64,000 nt of DNA from Trichomonas tenax (GCA_023091735.1 JALKBU010000105.1:20026-84025), one strand, 5' to 3'. Positions 40,926-51,780 are shown, counted from the stretch's first letter. Notes: a model not told the origin generated them from the sequence alone. Numbers and translations: made by a program.

Positions 40926-41057
40926 TTTGACATGTAAAATTTTCTAAAAATCTTTATCTTAGATTTTGATTTATTTGGATGTTTAGTGTTATAAATGAAT
41001 TTCGATTTTGCCATGTAAATATTTAAATGACACGTAAATATTAAAATGACATGTAAA
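40926..41057. promoter_or_regulatory. Cluster of four promoter-like motifs
   Basis: TTTGACATGTAAA (40926-40938), TTTGCCATGTAAA (41007-41019), AATGACACGTAAA (41026-41038) and AATGACATGTAAA (41045-41057), all in one orientation, lie 149-280 bp before the kinase ATG at 41206. This is the densest cluster in the window and precedes the gene with the most biased codons. The rest of the spacer 40494-41205 shows no gene. Confidence 0.5.
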
Positions 41058-41205
41058 TAACCCGGCACTTCATTTGTAAAGAGTATTAGGTGTAAAAAGT
41101 CACATACATGCGATGTATGACTATGCGGAAGTTTGCGTGTTCAATGGAAGCGAAATTACGCAAAAAACGTATTTCTCTCAGAAAATAAATCGTTACATTT
41201 AAAGA

Positions 41206-41862
41206 ATGTCGACTAAAGACTTTATCTTCGTTCTCGGTGGTCCAGGCTCCGGAAAAGGCACACAGTCACTCGTCATCGCCAAGGAGTACGGCCTCGGCTA
41301 TCTCTCTACAGGTGACCTTCTCCGCGAGACAATCAAGAAACTCGAGAATCCACCAAAGGACATGAGCAAGGAAGAGCTCAAGAAGATCCAGGAACTCGCC
41401 GACATCATGAAGAACGGTGGATTAGTCGACGACAAGACAGTTATCGACCTTATCAAGAATAAGATGAATTCTTCTAAGGAAGAGCATTGGTTCATCGATG
41501 GCTTCCCACGTAAGATGTCACAGTGCGAGGCATTCGCTGCTGAACTTGGCGAGCCAGTTACATGCGTCTATCTTAACGTTCCAGAGGATGTTCTCATTGA
41601 CCGCCTCTTGAACCGCGGCAAGACATCAGGACGTGCTGATGATAACGAAGACGCCATCAAGAAGAGACTGAAGACATACATCGAGGAGTCTCAGCCAGTT
41701 ATCGAGCATTACAAGGGCAAGGGCAAGGTTGCTGAGATCGATGGTAACCGCTCTGTCGAGAAGGTCCATGAGAGCTTCGTTGAGGCTATCAAGAAGCATT
41801 GGCAGCTCAAGAATGTTGTTGAAGAGGGAATTAAGAATTCCAAGTGCTGCCTTCTCATCTAA
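41206..41862 (+). CDS. Adenylate or UMP-CMP kinase with C-terminal CaaX box
   Basis: 218 residues, ATG at 41206. P-loop GGPGSGKGTQ at 11-20, STGDLLRE in the NMP-binding region, DGFPRKMSQ at 98-106, and the short-lid signature RGKTSGRADDNEDAIKKR at 137-154. This is the short (no zinc lid) AK1/UMP-CMP kinase class, which transfers phosphate from ATP to AMP or (d)CMP/UMP. AK1 versus CMPK cannot be decided by eye. An 8-residue-longer loop (ENPPKDMSKEELKK) and an extra C-terminal helix precede the end KCCLLI. CLLI is a CaaX-type prenylation box with a second Cys beside it, which suggests membrane anchoring. Strongly C-ending codons point to high expression. Confidence 0.92.
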   Translation: MSTKDFIFVLGGPGSGKGTQSLVIAKEYGLGYLSTGDLLRETIKKLENPPKDMSKEELKKIQELADIMKNGGLVDDKTVIDLIKNKMNSSKEEHWFIDGFPRKMSQCEAFAAELGEPVTCVYLNVPEDVLIDRLLNRGKTSGRADDNEDAIKKRLKTYIEESQPVIEHYKGKGKVAEIDGNRSVEKVHESFVEAIKKHWQLKNVVEEGIKNSKCCLLI

Positions 41863-41937
41863 AATTATGCTTTTCTCTACGACTAATGATAATATTTATT
41901 TACACGCATTTAATTAAAGACATAATAAATTAAAAAG

Positions 41938-43071
41938 TTATTTGTCTCTGAAAATGACAGGTGTTGGTGGCTCATAGTATTTCTGTCTCTTGAAGGCAAT
42001 AAAGACAATGCCAGCAAAGAGAGCAAGAAGAATTAAGCCAATATAGTGTGGATTGACTTGAAAGAAGTACAACATAGCCTTAACGAATCCCATGTGCAAA
42101 TCGTAGATACCTGGGAAGCATTCTAATGTATGATTATTTTCAAAAGGAATTGGAGTATGAAGAATCACATTGTACTCACAATCTCTCAACTGAAGATACC
42201 TAGTTGAGAAAGTTCCTGCTGGTGTTCTGACGCGTAAGTCATTATTTCTAACATCAAATGAACATTTCTCGAACATTGTAATAGAAGTGTCCTCAGTGAT
42301 CATGAATGGATCATAGGTCGAATTGTAGAAGTGCAAATGGAGAAATTTGCAGAAAATGAAGAAATGAAGTGTTCCTGAACGTGGAGCGAAGTGATGGAAA
42401 CAATTCATGAACATAAGAGTTTCATCGACTGTTGCTTTTCCATATCTCTCTAAGGCATAGCCACCAACGTTTTGAATTAAGTTGAGATATCTGTAATATC
42501 CTTGATAAGGGTAATTAAAAGATAAACCGGCGGTTCCAGCTTTCACTTGATTGAAGGATGCGTTCACACCAGACATAACTTGTCTGCCATCGTTGATAGT
42601 AAATATTTCGCGAAATTCTGCTTTGCGGATTTTATTCATTTCTACATTTCTTATTCCACAATAGAATATCGCAGATTCGTTGCATGAAACGTATTTCGTT
42701 GCGTTTAAGAGCAAAACTTGATATGAAACTGCCGCTGAACAAAATGAAAAGCACGATTTGGATATTGCGCTGTGGTTGCAAGATGAAATGTAGATTGCAC
42801 CACCATCCAAATCAGAGCTACAGCGAATAAATGATGTGGTCTCAAGCAAAAATTGGGTTAATTGGCAAGTACATGAAATGGCGGCTCCTGAATCTTGTGA
42901 AGATATGTTTTCGAACTTAGAATTTTTAATTGAAATTGCTTCTTTGCAATCAATTTGATAATGTTGCTTAAAATTCATCTGATCGAAGTCAGCTTGCGAT
43001 ATGTGAATTTCATTCGATATGTAGTGATGATTCATCAACGATTTAAGGCCAAAAAAGAAATAAGAAATCAT
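41938..43071 (-). CDS. Cys-rich beta-helix-like surface protein, single-pass
   Basis: 377 residues, ATG at 43071. A short hydrophobic leader (MISYFFFGLKSL) is followed by beta-helix-like turns with many Cys/Ser/Asn residues (ISIKNSKFENISSQDSGAAI, RCSSDLDGGAIYISSCNHSA). A single transmembrane helix lies at about 345-362 (IGLILLALFAGIVFIAF), and a basic, 15-residue cytoplasmic tail (KRQKYYEPPTPVIFRDK) ends it. It belongs to the same loose family as 22686-23740 and 51781-52820, and is the only one of the three that is intact. A surface role, possibly in adhesion, is inferred from the class. The tail YEPP could be a sorting signal. Motif TTTGACACGTAAA (43105-43117) is 34 bp upstream. Confidence 0.75.
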   Translation of the reverse strand: MISYFFFGLKSLMNHHYISNEIHISQADFDQMNFKQHYQIDCKEAISIKNSKFENISSQDSGAAISCTCQLTQFLLETTSFIRCSSDLDGGAIYISSCNHSAISKSCFSFCSAAVSYQVLLLNATKYVSCNESAIFYCGIRNVEMNKIRKAEFREIFTINDGRQVMSGVNASFNQVKAGTAGLSFNYPYQGYYRYLNLIQNVGGYALERYGKATVDETLMFMNCFHHFAPRSGTLHFFIFCKFLHLHFYNSTYDPFMITEDTSITMFEKCSFDVRNNDLRVRTPAGTFSTRYLQLRDCEYNVILHTPIPFENNHTLECFPGIYDLHMGFVKAMLYFFQVNPHYIGLILLALFAGIVFIAFKRQKYYEPPTPVIFRDK

Positions 43072-43104
43072 TGCAATTTTTTAGCTAAAAAATATTATTT
43101 AACT

Positions 43105-43117
43105 TTTGACACGTAAA
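43105..43117. promoter_or_regulatory. TTTGACACGTAAA promoter-like motif
   Basis: Reverse-orientation member 34 bp upstream of the surface-protein ATG at 43071. The remaining spacer to 43748 shows no gene. Confidence 0.5.
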
Positions 43118-43748
43118 TTTCATTCTGCCAGATTTTTACAAGTCCTTCATTTTTATGAATTCCATATGAGCCTGCATTCGAATGCCTGAAGGCGAACGAT
43201 GTACGTACTTTCAGAGAAGCATTTGCTTATTTTTCTCCATTTGATTGAATGATTAATTTCGGAAGATCGAAGCACATAGATGATGCTTCTTTCAGAGCAT
43301 ACCTATGTGGATAGGAATATTCTGTGTATATTAAATTTTCACTGAGTTTTCCAAAGAAATACACACTTCAACAGCATTCATGCTCTACTTACTTAGCATA
43401 AGGCAGCCAATCCAATACCTCCATATCTGTCATTGATATAAGACTAATTTTATGCTGATATGACACATTTTTAAGTTTTATTATTTGATTAAATATGTTT
43501 TTCTCGAGTATGAAAAGTGATGATTTTAACTATATATGAAACCAGAATCATTAAACACCAATGGGAAGAATAATAGTATAGCATCAATAGGACCATTTAA
43601 TATCATATTGCCTATGATATTATGTTCATAATAGCACTTTTCACATCAAATTTAATATCGATGAAATAAAATGACGCATTTTTTGAAAAATATTAATGAA
43701 TAGCTATCAAATACCTAATACAGATCACAGTTAAAATTTGGCGGGTTT

Positions 43749-43794
43749 GGTGACCGTTATTTCTTTTTACTTTACTGATAAGTAAACGGTCACC
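43749..43794. promoter_or_regulatory. Inverted Myb-type sites before the Myb gene
   Basis: GGTGACCGTT (43749-43758) and AACGGTCACC (43785-43794) are a perfect 10-bp inverted repeat with a 26-bp spacer, ending 34 bp before the ATG at 43829. Each arm contains AACGG, the core of the Myb recognition element (YAACNG). Autoregulation by the encoded factor is inferred. Confidence 0.55.
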
Positions 43795-43828
43795 TAATTT
43801 GATATAAAAGTGACAAATTTTAGTGAAA

Positions 43829-44830
43829 ATGCATCGTGGAACGCAGCAGCTTTCATCACACGCGCCCACACGTGCCCGCACTCGCGTCTCCAGCAAGACC
43901 TCTCAGACATCGTGGACCGAAGTTGAGGATAATCTTCTTTCCAAGCTCATGGACGAAGAACCCAGCATTCCACCGGATGTTCTCGCAATGTCGTTCCCAG
44001 ACAAGACTCAGCAGCAGGTTCTCGACAGATGGAACAAGGTTTTGAACCCAGAGCTCATCAAGGGTAGCTGGACTTCCGAAGAAGACGAAATCATTACGAA
44101 GTGGGTTCAAGAACATGGCCCAAGAAACTGGTCATCGCTCGCTGCAACACTTCCTGGACGCTTGGGCAAGCAGTGCCGCGAGAGATGGGTCAATAACTTA
44201 TCTCCAGACCTTAATCACCAGCCGTGGACCGAGGAAGAGGACAAAATACTGATCGAGCACCAGAAGAAGTGGGGAAATAAGTGGGCAAAGATCGCTACAC
44301 TTCTTCCCGGACGTACCGACAATTCAGTCAAGAATAGATGGAATTCTTCCCTCAAAAGGAAGCTCGAGAGAATCGCTCTCGGACAGGCGCCAGTCCACAA
44401 GCGTGGAAGGAAGCCGAAGAGAGCTTCTAACGCTCCAGAAGTTGCCCCCGCCGCTGAAACCAAGACCGAAATTAACATCTCAGCGATCAGGACAGAGCTC
44501 ACGGTTGTTGAGGAGCCACATGAAGAAAATAAGGAGGAAGACATCGAGATTAAGGAAGATATCAAGAAACTTGTCAAATCGGAAATGCCAAAGCCAGATT
44601 TATCTGTAGTTGAACTGACTTTACCAAGCCCTGCAGGAATACAAACACCTTTGCTTTTCTCGCCATATATTCAGATGTCCCCAATTCTGATGAAAGACAG
44701 TCCATTTTACCCACTCTGGTCACCAGGAAGCAATAGCGATATGAAGGGAGTCATTCTAAAGTCTCCACTTCCTTTCTCATTAGATTCTAATGAAACATTA
44801 AATCCAAAAGCGACTGAATTCAAGCTCTAA
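43829..44830 (+). CDS. Three-repeat Myb transcription factor
   Basis: 333 residues from the ATG at 43829 ([10 protein letters not shown]; the upstream GTG is not used). R1 is divergent (about 27-72, [13 protein letters not shown]). R2 is classical (about 79-124, [34 protein letters not shown]), and R3 too (about 131-175, [33 protein letters not shown]). The LPGR-x6-NRW motif defines R3 of R2R3 Mybs. A basic nuclear-localisation stretch ([10 protein letters not shown]) and an acidic linker follow, then a Pro/Ser-rich C-terminal half with several SP sites (LPSPAG, QMSPIL). Trichomonad Myb proteins bind promoters such as those of adhesion genes. The Arg-rich start is unusual. Confidence 0.93.
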   Translation: MHRGTQQLSSHAPTRARTRVSSKTSQTSWTEVEDNLLSKLMDEEPSIPPDVLAMSFPDKTQQQVLDRWNKVLNPELIKGSWTSEEDEIITKWVQEHGPRNWSSLAATLPGRLGKQCRERWVNNLSPDLNHQPWTEEEDKILIEHQKKWGNKWAKIATLLPGRTDNSVKNRWNSSLKRKLERIALGQAPVHKRGRKPKRASNAPEVAPAAETKTEINISAIRTELTVVEEPHEENKEEDIEIKEDIKKLVKSEMPKPDLSVVELTLPSPAGIQTPLLFSPYIQMSPILMKDSPFYPLWSPGSNSDMKGVILKSPLPFSLDSNETLNPKATEFKL

Positions 44831-45379
44831 ACTGTTTATATCCTTACATTTTAAAACTTACGCCATGATTTTTACTCCTTTTTATTAATATATAGTTCCT
44901 AATTTAATAATTTATCATTAACTAATATATATATTACAAAAATTATATATCATCAAATCATATATAACCTCAACATTGAAATCTCTCAATAATTGATGTT
45001 ATTTGATTGAATATTGAATATTTCTTATCACTTTGTATCAATCAATATTTAGTCATTTAAACTTCTCTCCATTCTTTGCGGAAACATTTCGAGGCAATAT
45101 GAACATTGATAAATAAATCTTTCAATAAAGAAAAAATAAATGTGATCTGGACGAAGCCAAGCTATCATATGGTTGTACAACCATTGATTTCCATCGCTTG
45201 TATGGCTCAATTTCATAAATACGATTATTTGCCAAGTAAAATTAATTTTGTCATGTAAAATAATTTAATTATGGGTGTTTTGGATTCAAGATTACACATG
45301 TTATATATTACAAAAAGTGAAACTATAGTAAATCTATATCTAATGGAACAAGAATATGAAGCTATTGTAATTGCAAAAA
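44831..45379. other. Spacer with two promoter-like motifs
   Basis: AT-rich, about 550 bp. TTTGCCAAGTAAA (45228-45240) and TTTGTCATGTAAA (45247-45259) lie 121-152 bp upstream of the next ATG (45380). Nothing else is recognised. Confidence 0.45.
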
Positions 45380-48300
45380 ATGACAACTAAAAATTTGCAG
45401 ATATTCGACTCTCTTTATAATATTCGCAAACAAAACCTCTCAATGAACATATTTCAGTCATTTTTTATTGGTAAAATGTATTCTATTGTGCAACTTTCAG
45501 CACCAAACTTAAACTTTCAGTTACCACAGAAAATCATTCAGGATCTGAATAACTTGAAGAACACCGTTACGCTGAAGTATTATTCCGGTTTAGAACCTGA
45601 ATGGAAAAAATGTATAATGGAATTTACAGTGAGAACGATTCCAGAAATATGGGAAATGGGTACTGCACCAGTAAAGTTCGAGTGCTCTGCTGCATATGGT
45701 GAAATTTTGATGAAATTAGCGCCATTCGAATATAGAACAATCACAGAATACATTACGAATGAAATTTCGACACTTACATCTGGGCTTATACTCCAATTGG
45801 CAGGCGTTTGCTTTTTAGCTAAATTTTATAATTCTGTCGAATTTGCTGATCTTTTAAATGATACTCCATTCATTCATTTGTTCAAGTTTGAGGACACAGA
45901 GCGTATTCCTAGTTTCGTTAAATACCTTAAAAGTCTTCCAATAGTTTTCTTGCAAAATCTTGCTGAATATTTTGTTCAACTTTTCACGTTCTCACCAACA
46001 AACAGACACTATACAACAGCAATTTCTATTCTTACTGAAGTGGAGCCAGAAAAATTCATTCATATTATTAATGAAAATGTCAAACCACAATTCATTGGTA
46101 GATTCTTTACCAAAAGTCTTCCAAAGTTCCCAGAAGAAAAAGTTGCTGTGTTTAAGGAAGAATTGATCAAAATTATTCAAGATCCAGAATCTGCAGCAAT
46201 AGATTATGAAATGGCATGTCAAACACTCGGACTTTTCATCAGAACAGAGCAAATCAACCAGGAGGAAATTGAATCAATAATTACAAAAAAAATTGTTTTA
46301 AGCACAAAATCATTGAATTCTTTGCTTCAATTACCAATCAAAGAAGATCTAATTCGTGATCTTTACACTTTTGAGCCACATGAAGCCGCTCCTAAAGAGG
46401 ATGAAGTCGCAACTTCACCATTATTAGGAAATGTTGTTCAATCACAAAATGTTTCTGTTCCAAAGACAAATGCAGAACCACAGTTTGGAAAATTCAACTG
46501 TGATAAGGCAATTCTTGTTCCTCTAATGGAATATTTCACAAGAAATCTTTTGTTCAAGCCGGAATTAGTTTCTTTGATTGGAAACACATTAGATGAGAAC
46601 AACACAAACTACAGTGACGCTCTTCGTGCATTAGGAAGCGTTTGCAGAAAGATTCCAGCCGAAGATTTGAATAATTTGTTAATCAAAGCATTTACTATCA
46701 ATTCAAGCAATTGGATTCATGCACTTTGGACTCTAAAGCTTATTGGTAAGCTTGATTTCACAAAAATGTCAAAAATCATGACAGAAAGAGCTTTCTTTTT
46801 AATCGAAGAAGCAGTTATTTCACCAACAGACAAATTGCACGAAACAGGCTGCCAAGTTGTTCTTAAGATCAAAAACACACTTCCATTTGATCAATTTAAG
46901 ATATTCATTGATAAATTTATTCGTAAACTCGATATTTTCAACGCCAATGATTTTGAACGCAGAATTTCTTTCCTCGCTCACACATTCTATAACATGGGTG
47001 GAGGATGGACTCTATCGTTCATGCACATCGCTACAATGGTTTCCGAAGCCATTTCTATCTTCTACTTCTCACCAAAGACACTTGAAGGAATCTTTTATAT
47101 TTTAGCAGTTTTTTCTGCCAACATGAAGAATATCGATAACACAATGTATTTCACAAGGCACGCTCTCGGTGTTATCTGCAGCCAATACACATACTTCACT
47201 GGCTACAATCTTGAGCTTCCTTCGTGTCCACTTGCAAAGACAATAATCTCTCACAACATTCCATTAAAGAAGATTGATGCAGATATCACAACTCACCCAG
47301 AGGGCTCCCACAGGCATCTCATGTCTACAGCTCTTATTGCTCTTGTTTTCCTATCGAAAGTTCAATGGGGAGAAATGCCAATCGATGAATCCGATGTTAA
47401 TCTTTTGACAACTGTTGCAACGGTTTTGGCTCCATTATTCACTGATGAATGTTTGAGATTAGCTGCTGTTTTGCTCGATTGCCCAGAAGCAAAGCGTGAA
47501 CCTTTCGAGAAGTTCATTTCCGCAATCTTGAAGCATATTCACACGAAGCGCCAGAAATTGGGAATTATCACAGTTATAGAATGCGCAACAATGAGATTGA
47601 ACATCAACCAAGATGACTACGATCTTCGTGACATCACAGAGGATATTAAGAGCTTCATTCTTGGAATGAGTGATCTTGAATTCCTGACAATCAGATTCGT
47701 GAGAATGTTCTTGAAGAGACATGACTTTTTGCTCACTGACTCTCAGGCAGAAAGGATCTGTGTTGAGAACGAACGCTATTTAATTCACACACAGCTCGAA
47801 GAATCTCAAGCATCAGCAAACATGCCACTTGTTAATGAGCATCCAGAAGCTCTCGACAAAGTCAAGAGAGCTCAGATCGATGTTGATGAATCAGAAGATT
47901 TCTCTGTTGACGAATCCGAAAGCTTCACAGCCCCAATCGAAAAACCAACATCAACACAACAATCTGATCAAGCAGACATCAGACGATTTGTGTCAACAGT
48001 TACTCCATTAATCGCTCAGAAGAAAGAGATCCAAGATTATTTATTATCTGTTCCATTGATTATCCACACATGCAATCATTCACGTGCTAAGTTATCTCAA
48101 GGAATGCTTAACAGGTTCATGAGATTTGCGCTCGATTCCAATGACGGAAGAGCGGTTATGGCTGTTAGCAGAATCATGACATTCAACAAAATCTATTATC
48201 CGGCTGACGAGCTCATCCATCACAAATTATTCGAGAGCACTAAATTCTTTGCTTTAGTTCTCGCTCTGTTATCAATGAAATACAAGAACTTTAAAGAACT

Positions 48301-49666
48301 TCCTGAATATGCAATGACATACATTACATCATTCACAACTGAAAACATTGTTGATTATGTGATAAACATGAATCAAATCAATCGCAGAATGGCAACAGCA
48401 TTGGTTAAATATGATCCACATTATTTCGCAATTCAACTCGAGCAGATCGAAAAGTGGAAATCAACACAACTCAATAACTTGTTCATTATATTCCCATTGC
48501 TTAAGGACAAAGTATCGCCAATAATTAGGCACATCCTTGACATTACAAGGGAGAGTGGAAAGAAGCGCCTGATTGCACTCCGTTTGCTTGCAGCTTGCAT
48601 CTCAGACAGACGCGAAAAGGCTCTGATTAAGACTGCTCACACAGAGATCAGACATTATCTCCTTGATCCACCACCAGAGTACGACATAACAGCACAGATT
48701 GTTGAATTTGCTTTGCTTTCCACTCTGATTGTTAGATTTGAGCCTATCATCGATACATCGGACTTTGCAATGATTCACTTAAAAGTTGGAAATCAGAATT
48801 CCATTGGTGCATTGCTGAATTTGCAAATTAATTCTTCATATGCTCAGAACGTCAAATTCCTTCAGCAGATTTTGTCATGCCCACAACCATCTGTTGTCAC
48901 TGGTGTTGCTAGATTCATGAAGAGAGCGATGACAGATAATCCACTTATTTTGGCGCAGAACATCACTGAATTGATAATGAAATCCCGCAAGTTGTCTTCG
49001 TTCATCGAAGTGAAAGAATTGTCATCTATGTTGAGCCAGATATTGATGAAGAAGCCACCGAGAGATTACGCACTCTTTATTTATAACACTTGGATGTCGC
49101 AGACTGATTTCACGTTTTCATCTGCTTCAGTTCTTCCATCACTTCCTATTTTGAAAGGAACTATTCCAATATTGCGCTCAACGAGCATCGAGTTAACTCA
49201 GATGATGGAGAAAGTCGCACGTCTCTTCGATACTCAATACGTTGGAATGCCTCTCGTTGAAACCTCGATAACAATTTGCAACAGGCTTCACGACCCAGAG
49301 CAAGGAATTTGCTTGATTCCTCCATATTTAAGGCAGCACACATCAGCAACATCATACTTTATTGCCGAACAAGCTGCGCTTTTCTCTCTCAAAGTCATGA
49401 AGACAGAGCAGAAAGATTTGGCTGTTTGGGTTCCAATTGCCAAAAGATTTTATGATTCATTCTTCGCATCTGCTTCCGTTCTGAGGAGACAGGCAGCAGA
49501 TATAGAAACATTAGCGAGCTGCTATGGACCTTCCGGAAAGAAGGCATTGGAATACTTGAGCAAACCTGAAACGAGGCCATTTGCTATTTACTATGCTCTT
49601 CTCAGCCAAGAATTCGAAGAGCTTCCTAAGGAACTCGAGCAATTCATATCAGAATTTATGAAATAA
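45380..49666 (+). CDS. Giant HEAT-type solenoid, unknown function
   Basis: 1428 residues from the ATG at 45380 (an upstream TTG extension is not used; ATGs at about 45443 and 45476 are alternatives). Nearly all helix, with repeated HEAT-like pairs (FIHIINENVKPQFIGRFFTK, IRHILDITRESGKKRLIALR). A low-complexity acidic insert at about 830-860 (VDESEDFSVDESESFTAP) splits it into two arms. No catalytic, membrane or targeting motif is seen. Candidates include a nuclear transport receptor, a condensin/cohesin-type HEAT subunit or a PIKK regulator, and none is favoured by a motif. Its 3' half uses more C-ending codons than its 5' third. Confidence 0.75.
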   Translation: MTTKNLQIFDSLYNIRKQNLSMNIFQSFFIGKMYSIVQLSAPNLNFQLPQKIIQDLNNLKNTVTLKYYSGLEPEWKKCIMEFTVRTIPEIWEMGTAPVKFECSAAYGEILMKLAPFEYRTITEYITNEISTLTSGLILQLAGVCFLAKFYNSVEFADLLNDTPFIHLFKFEDTERIPSFVKYLKSLPIVFLQNLAEYFVQLFTFSPTNRHYTTAISILTEVEPEKFIHIINENVKPQFIGRFFTKSLPKFPEEKVAVFKEELIKIIQDPESAAIDYEMACQTLGLFIRTEQINQEEIESIITKKIVLSTKSLNSLLQLPIKEDLIRDLYTFEPHEAAPKEDEVATSPLLGNVVQSQNVSVPKTNAEPQFGKFNCDKAILVPLMEYFTRNLLFKPELVSLIGNTLDENNTNYSDALRALGSVCRKIPAEDLNNLLIKAFTINSSNWIHALWTLKLIGKLDFTKMSKIMTERAFFLIEEAVISPTDKLHETGCQVVLKIKNTLPFDQFKIFIDKFIRKLDIFNANDFERRISFLAHTFYNMGGGWTLSFMHIATMVSEAISIFYFSPKTLEGIFYILAVFSANMKNIDNTMYFTRHALGVICSQYTYFTGYNLELPSCPLAKTIISHNIPLKKIDADITTHPEGSHRHLMSTALIALVFLSKVQWGEMPIDESDVNLLTTVATVLAPLFTDECLRLAAVLLDCPEAKREPFEKFISAILKHIHTKRQKLGIITVIECATMRLNINQDDYDLRDITEDIKSFILGMSDLEFLTIRFVRMFLKRHDFLLTDSQAERICVENERYLIHTQLEESQASANMPLVNEHPEALDKVKRAQIDVDESEDFSVDESESFTAPIEKPTSTQQSDQADIRRFVSTVTPLIAQKKEIQDYLLSVPLIIHTCNHSRAKLSQGMLNRFMRFALDSNDGRAVMAVSRIMTFNKIYYPADELIHHKLFESTKFFALVLALLSMKYKNFKELPEYAMTYITSFTTENIVDYVINMNQINRRMATALVKYDPHYFAIQLEQIEKWKSTQLNNLFIIFPLLKDKVSPIIRHILDITRESGKKRLIALRLLAACISDRREKALIKTAHTEIRHYLLDPPPEYDITAQIVEFALLSTLIVRFEPIIDTSDFAMIHLKVGNQNSIGALLNLQINSSYAQNVKFLQQILSCPQPSVVTGVARFMKRAMTDNPLILAQNITELIMKSRKLSSFIEVKELSSMLSQILMKKPPRDYALFIYNTWMSQTDFTFSSASVLPSLPILKGTIPILRSTSIELTQMMEKVARLFDTQYVGMPLVETSITICNRLHDPEQGICLIPPYLRQHTSATSYFIAEQAALFSLKVMKTEQKDLAVWVPIAKRFYDSFFASASVLRRQAADIETLASCYGPSGKKALEYLSKPETRPFAIYYALLSQEFEELPKELEQFISEFMK

Positions 49667-49838
49667 TAATAATTTTATTCGATATAACCAAATGGATATA
49701 TTATCTATATATTTTATACTACGGATAAATTGTTTTTTAATAATTCTTTTATACTTTTAATATAAACAAATCACTAAACAATCAATGCTGAAAAATAAAT
49801 GAGATCGATTGGCTGAATATAATAATGAAAAACAAATC

Positions 49839-51364
49839 TAAGGCCCAACTTGCATCCGACGTAAACTATTCAAAAATATAACCTTATGAGATGAAATTTT
49901 ACTTTTGCAGGAAGCTTAGAGAAACCTGGCGTGAATTTGAATAAAAAATTTATATACTATGCTACTTCTATGTATATGCTCGATGTCTGCCGTCTCAGAT
50001 TTTGATAATTTCATAATTTCTGCAACTCAAAAAATCGCAAAATTCGAGTTCTGATGAATTATTTTAACCTTATTTAGCACAGCCCTACCTGATCGGTATT
50101 TTCATGATTTTCTTTGTTAGCTAACAACTAGATTTTTTGGATCGGAGTATACATAGGAGATATCTTCTAATTCCTATTATTTACCGGAGAAACAGAAGGT
50201 CGAAATATGCTGAAAAAAGCTAGACTTGCATGTAAAAGTGATATGTCTGTAAAGGACATTTATGCCAAAATAAGCACACAAAACACATTTGGTTGATGTG
50301 TTTTATCTATTTTATCAACAAAAATCATTTAGTTATGAGGAATAAAATTTTTCAAAAATTAAAATGTTTCTACGGGAGCTCTTACGAATGTATTATGCAA
50401 TTTAGATACAAAATGTAAGCTTGCTAACTCTCAACATTGTTTTGTTAATAAAAATAGAAAATCAACAATTTATTCAATGTTCAGCTGATTTTTCATAAGA
50501 TAATCCGATATGGATATACAAAATGAGCATTCAGCAGTCGGAATTTTTGCTTGATATGCTTATTTCAGTGGGTGCATACAAGGTGTGGAACTCTTTATTT
50601 TCAAAACATTTTGGGTTGAAACTTTGGGCATAGCATCTATATGCATATATGAACAATGTATGCATGGATCGCAAGTCTAAACGGTATCCCGAGATATGAA
50701 GCAATAAAGTCTCCATTATTGATAATCTTATTTTAGCGGACAGTTTTCGCTGTATTTAAACATTGAACAGAGCGTTTTATCATTTTCAAAGGAGCAGTAC
50801 TACTAACAAAAATCCAGAAATAATGTATTTTTTGAGTGATTTAGTCTCGGTTATTTATACATCAAAATGATAACCTCGTAATAAAACTTACATTGTTGAA
50901 ATATTCGCATTTATAAATAATTTCACTTAAATTGGCTATGCTATTTGACATTATGAAAAAGTCAGTTTTCTATCAAATCTTATTTATATGAGGAAAAACT
51001 AATATTATATATTGTTGTTTTAAACATGTTGATTTGATTATTTTAATTTTTGTTTTTCAAGAAGTCGATTAATTCACTTTTACTAATATAAAATCAAATT
51101 TGCTATAATGTTGTGTAATATCATGCACACATGTACTATTAGCTAATAAAGCGACACAATTCTCTAAAACTCTACTTAATATGTTAATTCCAAATCTAAT
51201 TTTTTAAAATTTAAGGAACTAAAGCCTCTTTCCTTTCCAGTTAGACTCCAAATTTGATAGTAATCATTTTAAGCAAAGGTTGTTTTTTAACAAATTTTGA
51301 TGTTTTCTCCCACTATCAAAAAATTTAAGGTGAATTGTCACTTTTACATGCAAGTCGGGCCTTA
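49839..51364. mobile_element. TA-flanked TIR element, mariner-like size, decayed
   Basis: The left end reads TA-AGGCCCAACTTGCAT from 49839. The right end reads inverted, ATGCAAGTCGGGCCT-TA to 51364. Its arm AAGGCCCGACTTGCATGTAA matches the left arm with one substitution and an insertion. A TA dinucleotide flanks both ends, as left by Tc1/mariner-type insertion. An internal direct copy (GACTTGCATGTAAAAGTGA) lies near 50224. Length of about 1.5 kb fits a mariner-class element. The interior (about 50565-50800, +) has broken coding text (AYKVWNSLFSKHFGLKLWA, SIIDNLILADSFRC), with three or more stops. Transposase identity is unconfirmed. Confidence 0.5.
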
Positions 51365-51780
51365 ATTGAGATAAAACTATATATTTAACATAACTTCTTT
51401 CAACAAGAAACAAAAACATCTTTAGAGAATTCATTTAATAGATTTTAATATTTTTGAAAATCAATTTATTTTGATGCAGCTATCACTACTTATCTGTGTG
51501 ATATCAAATAACAGTTAAGAGATAACTTATTATCAGGGCTTTGAATCTCTTTTCTGGATCTTTACATTCATGAAAAAAAAAAGAGTTAGAGAACAACTTC
51601 ATTTCAGACATCATTGTCAAGAGCCAGATCAAGCAGAACGATGTCACACTCTCTGGAACTTCTTTCATCTCTCATCCACATGATACTTTCTGCTGATTTC
51701 ATTTATTTGTTTTTTATATGTTTTTATATTTTTGTTATAAAATCTGTTTAATATTTGATATTAATCAATGTTATTTTGTT
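51365..51780. other. Spacer, nothing recognised
   Basis: AT-rich DNA between the TIR element and the surface-protein gene. The 49667-49838 segment on the other side of the element is likewise empty. Confidence 0.5.

Noticed and set aside
41206..41862. The kinase as a recent bacterial import
   Set aside because: RGxTSGRxDDN with no zinc lid is the eukaryotic AK1/UMP-CMP class, and the C terminus has a eukaryotic CaaX box.
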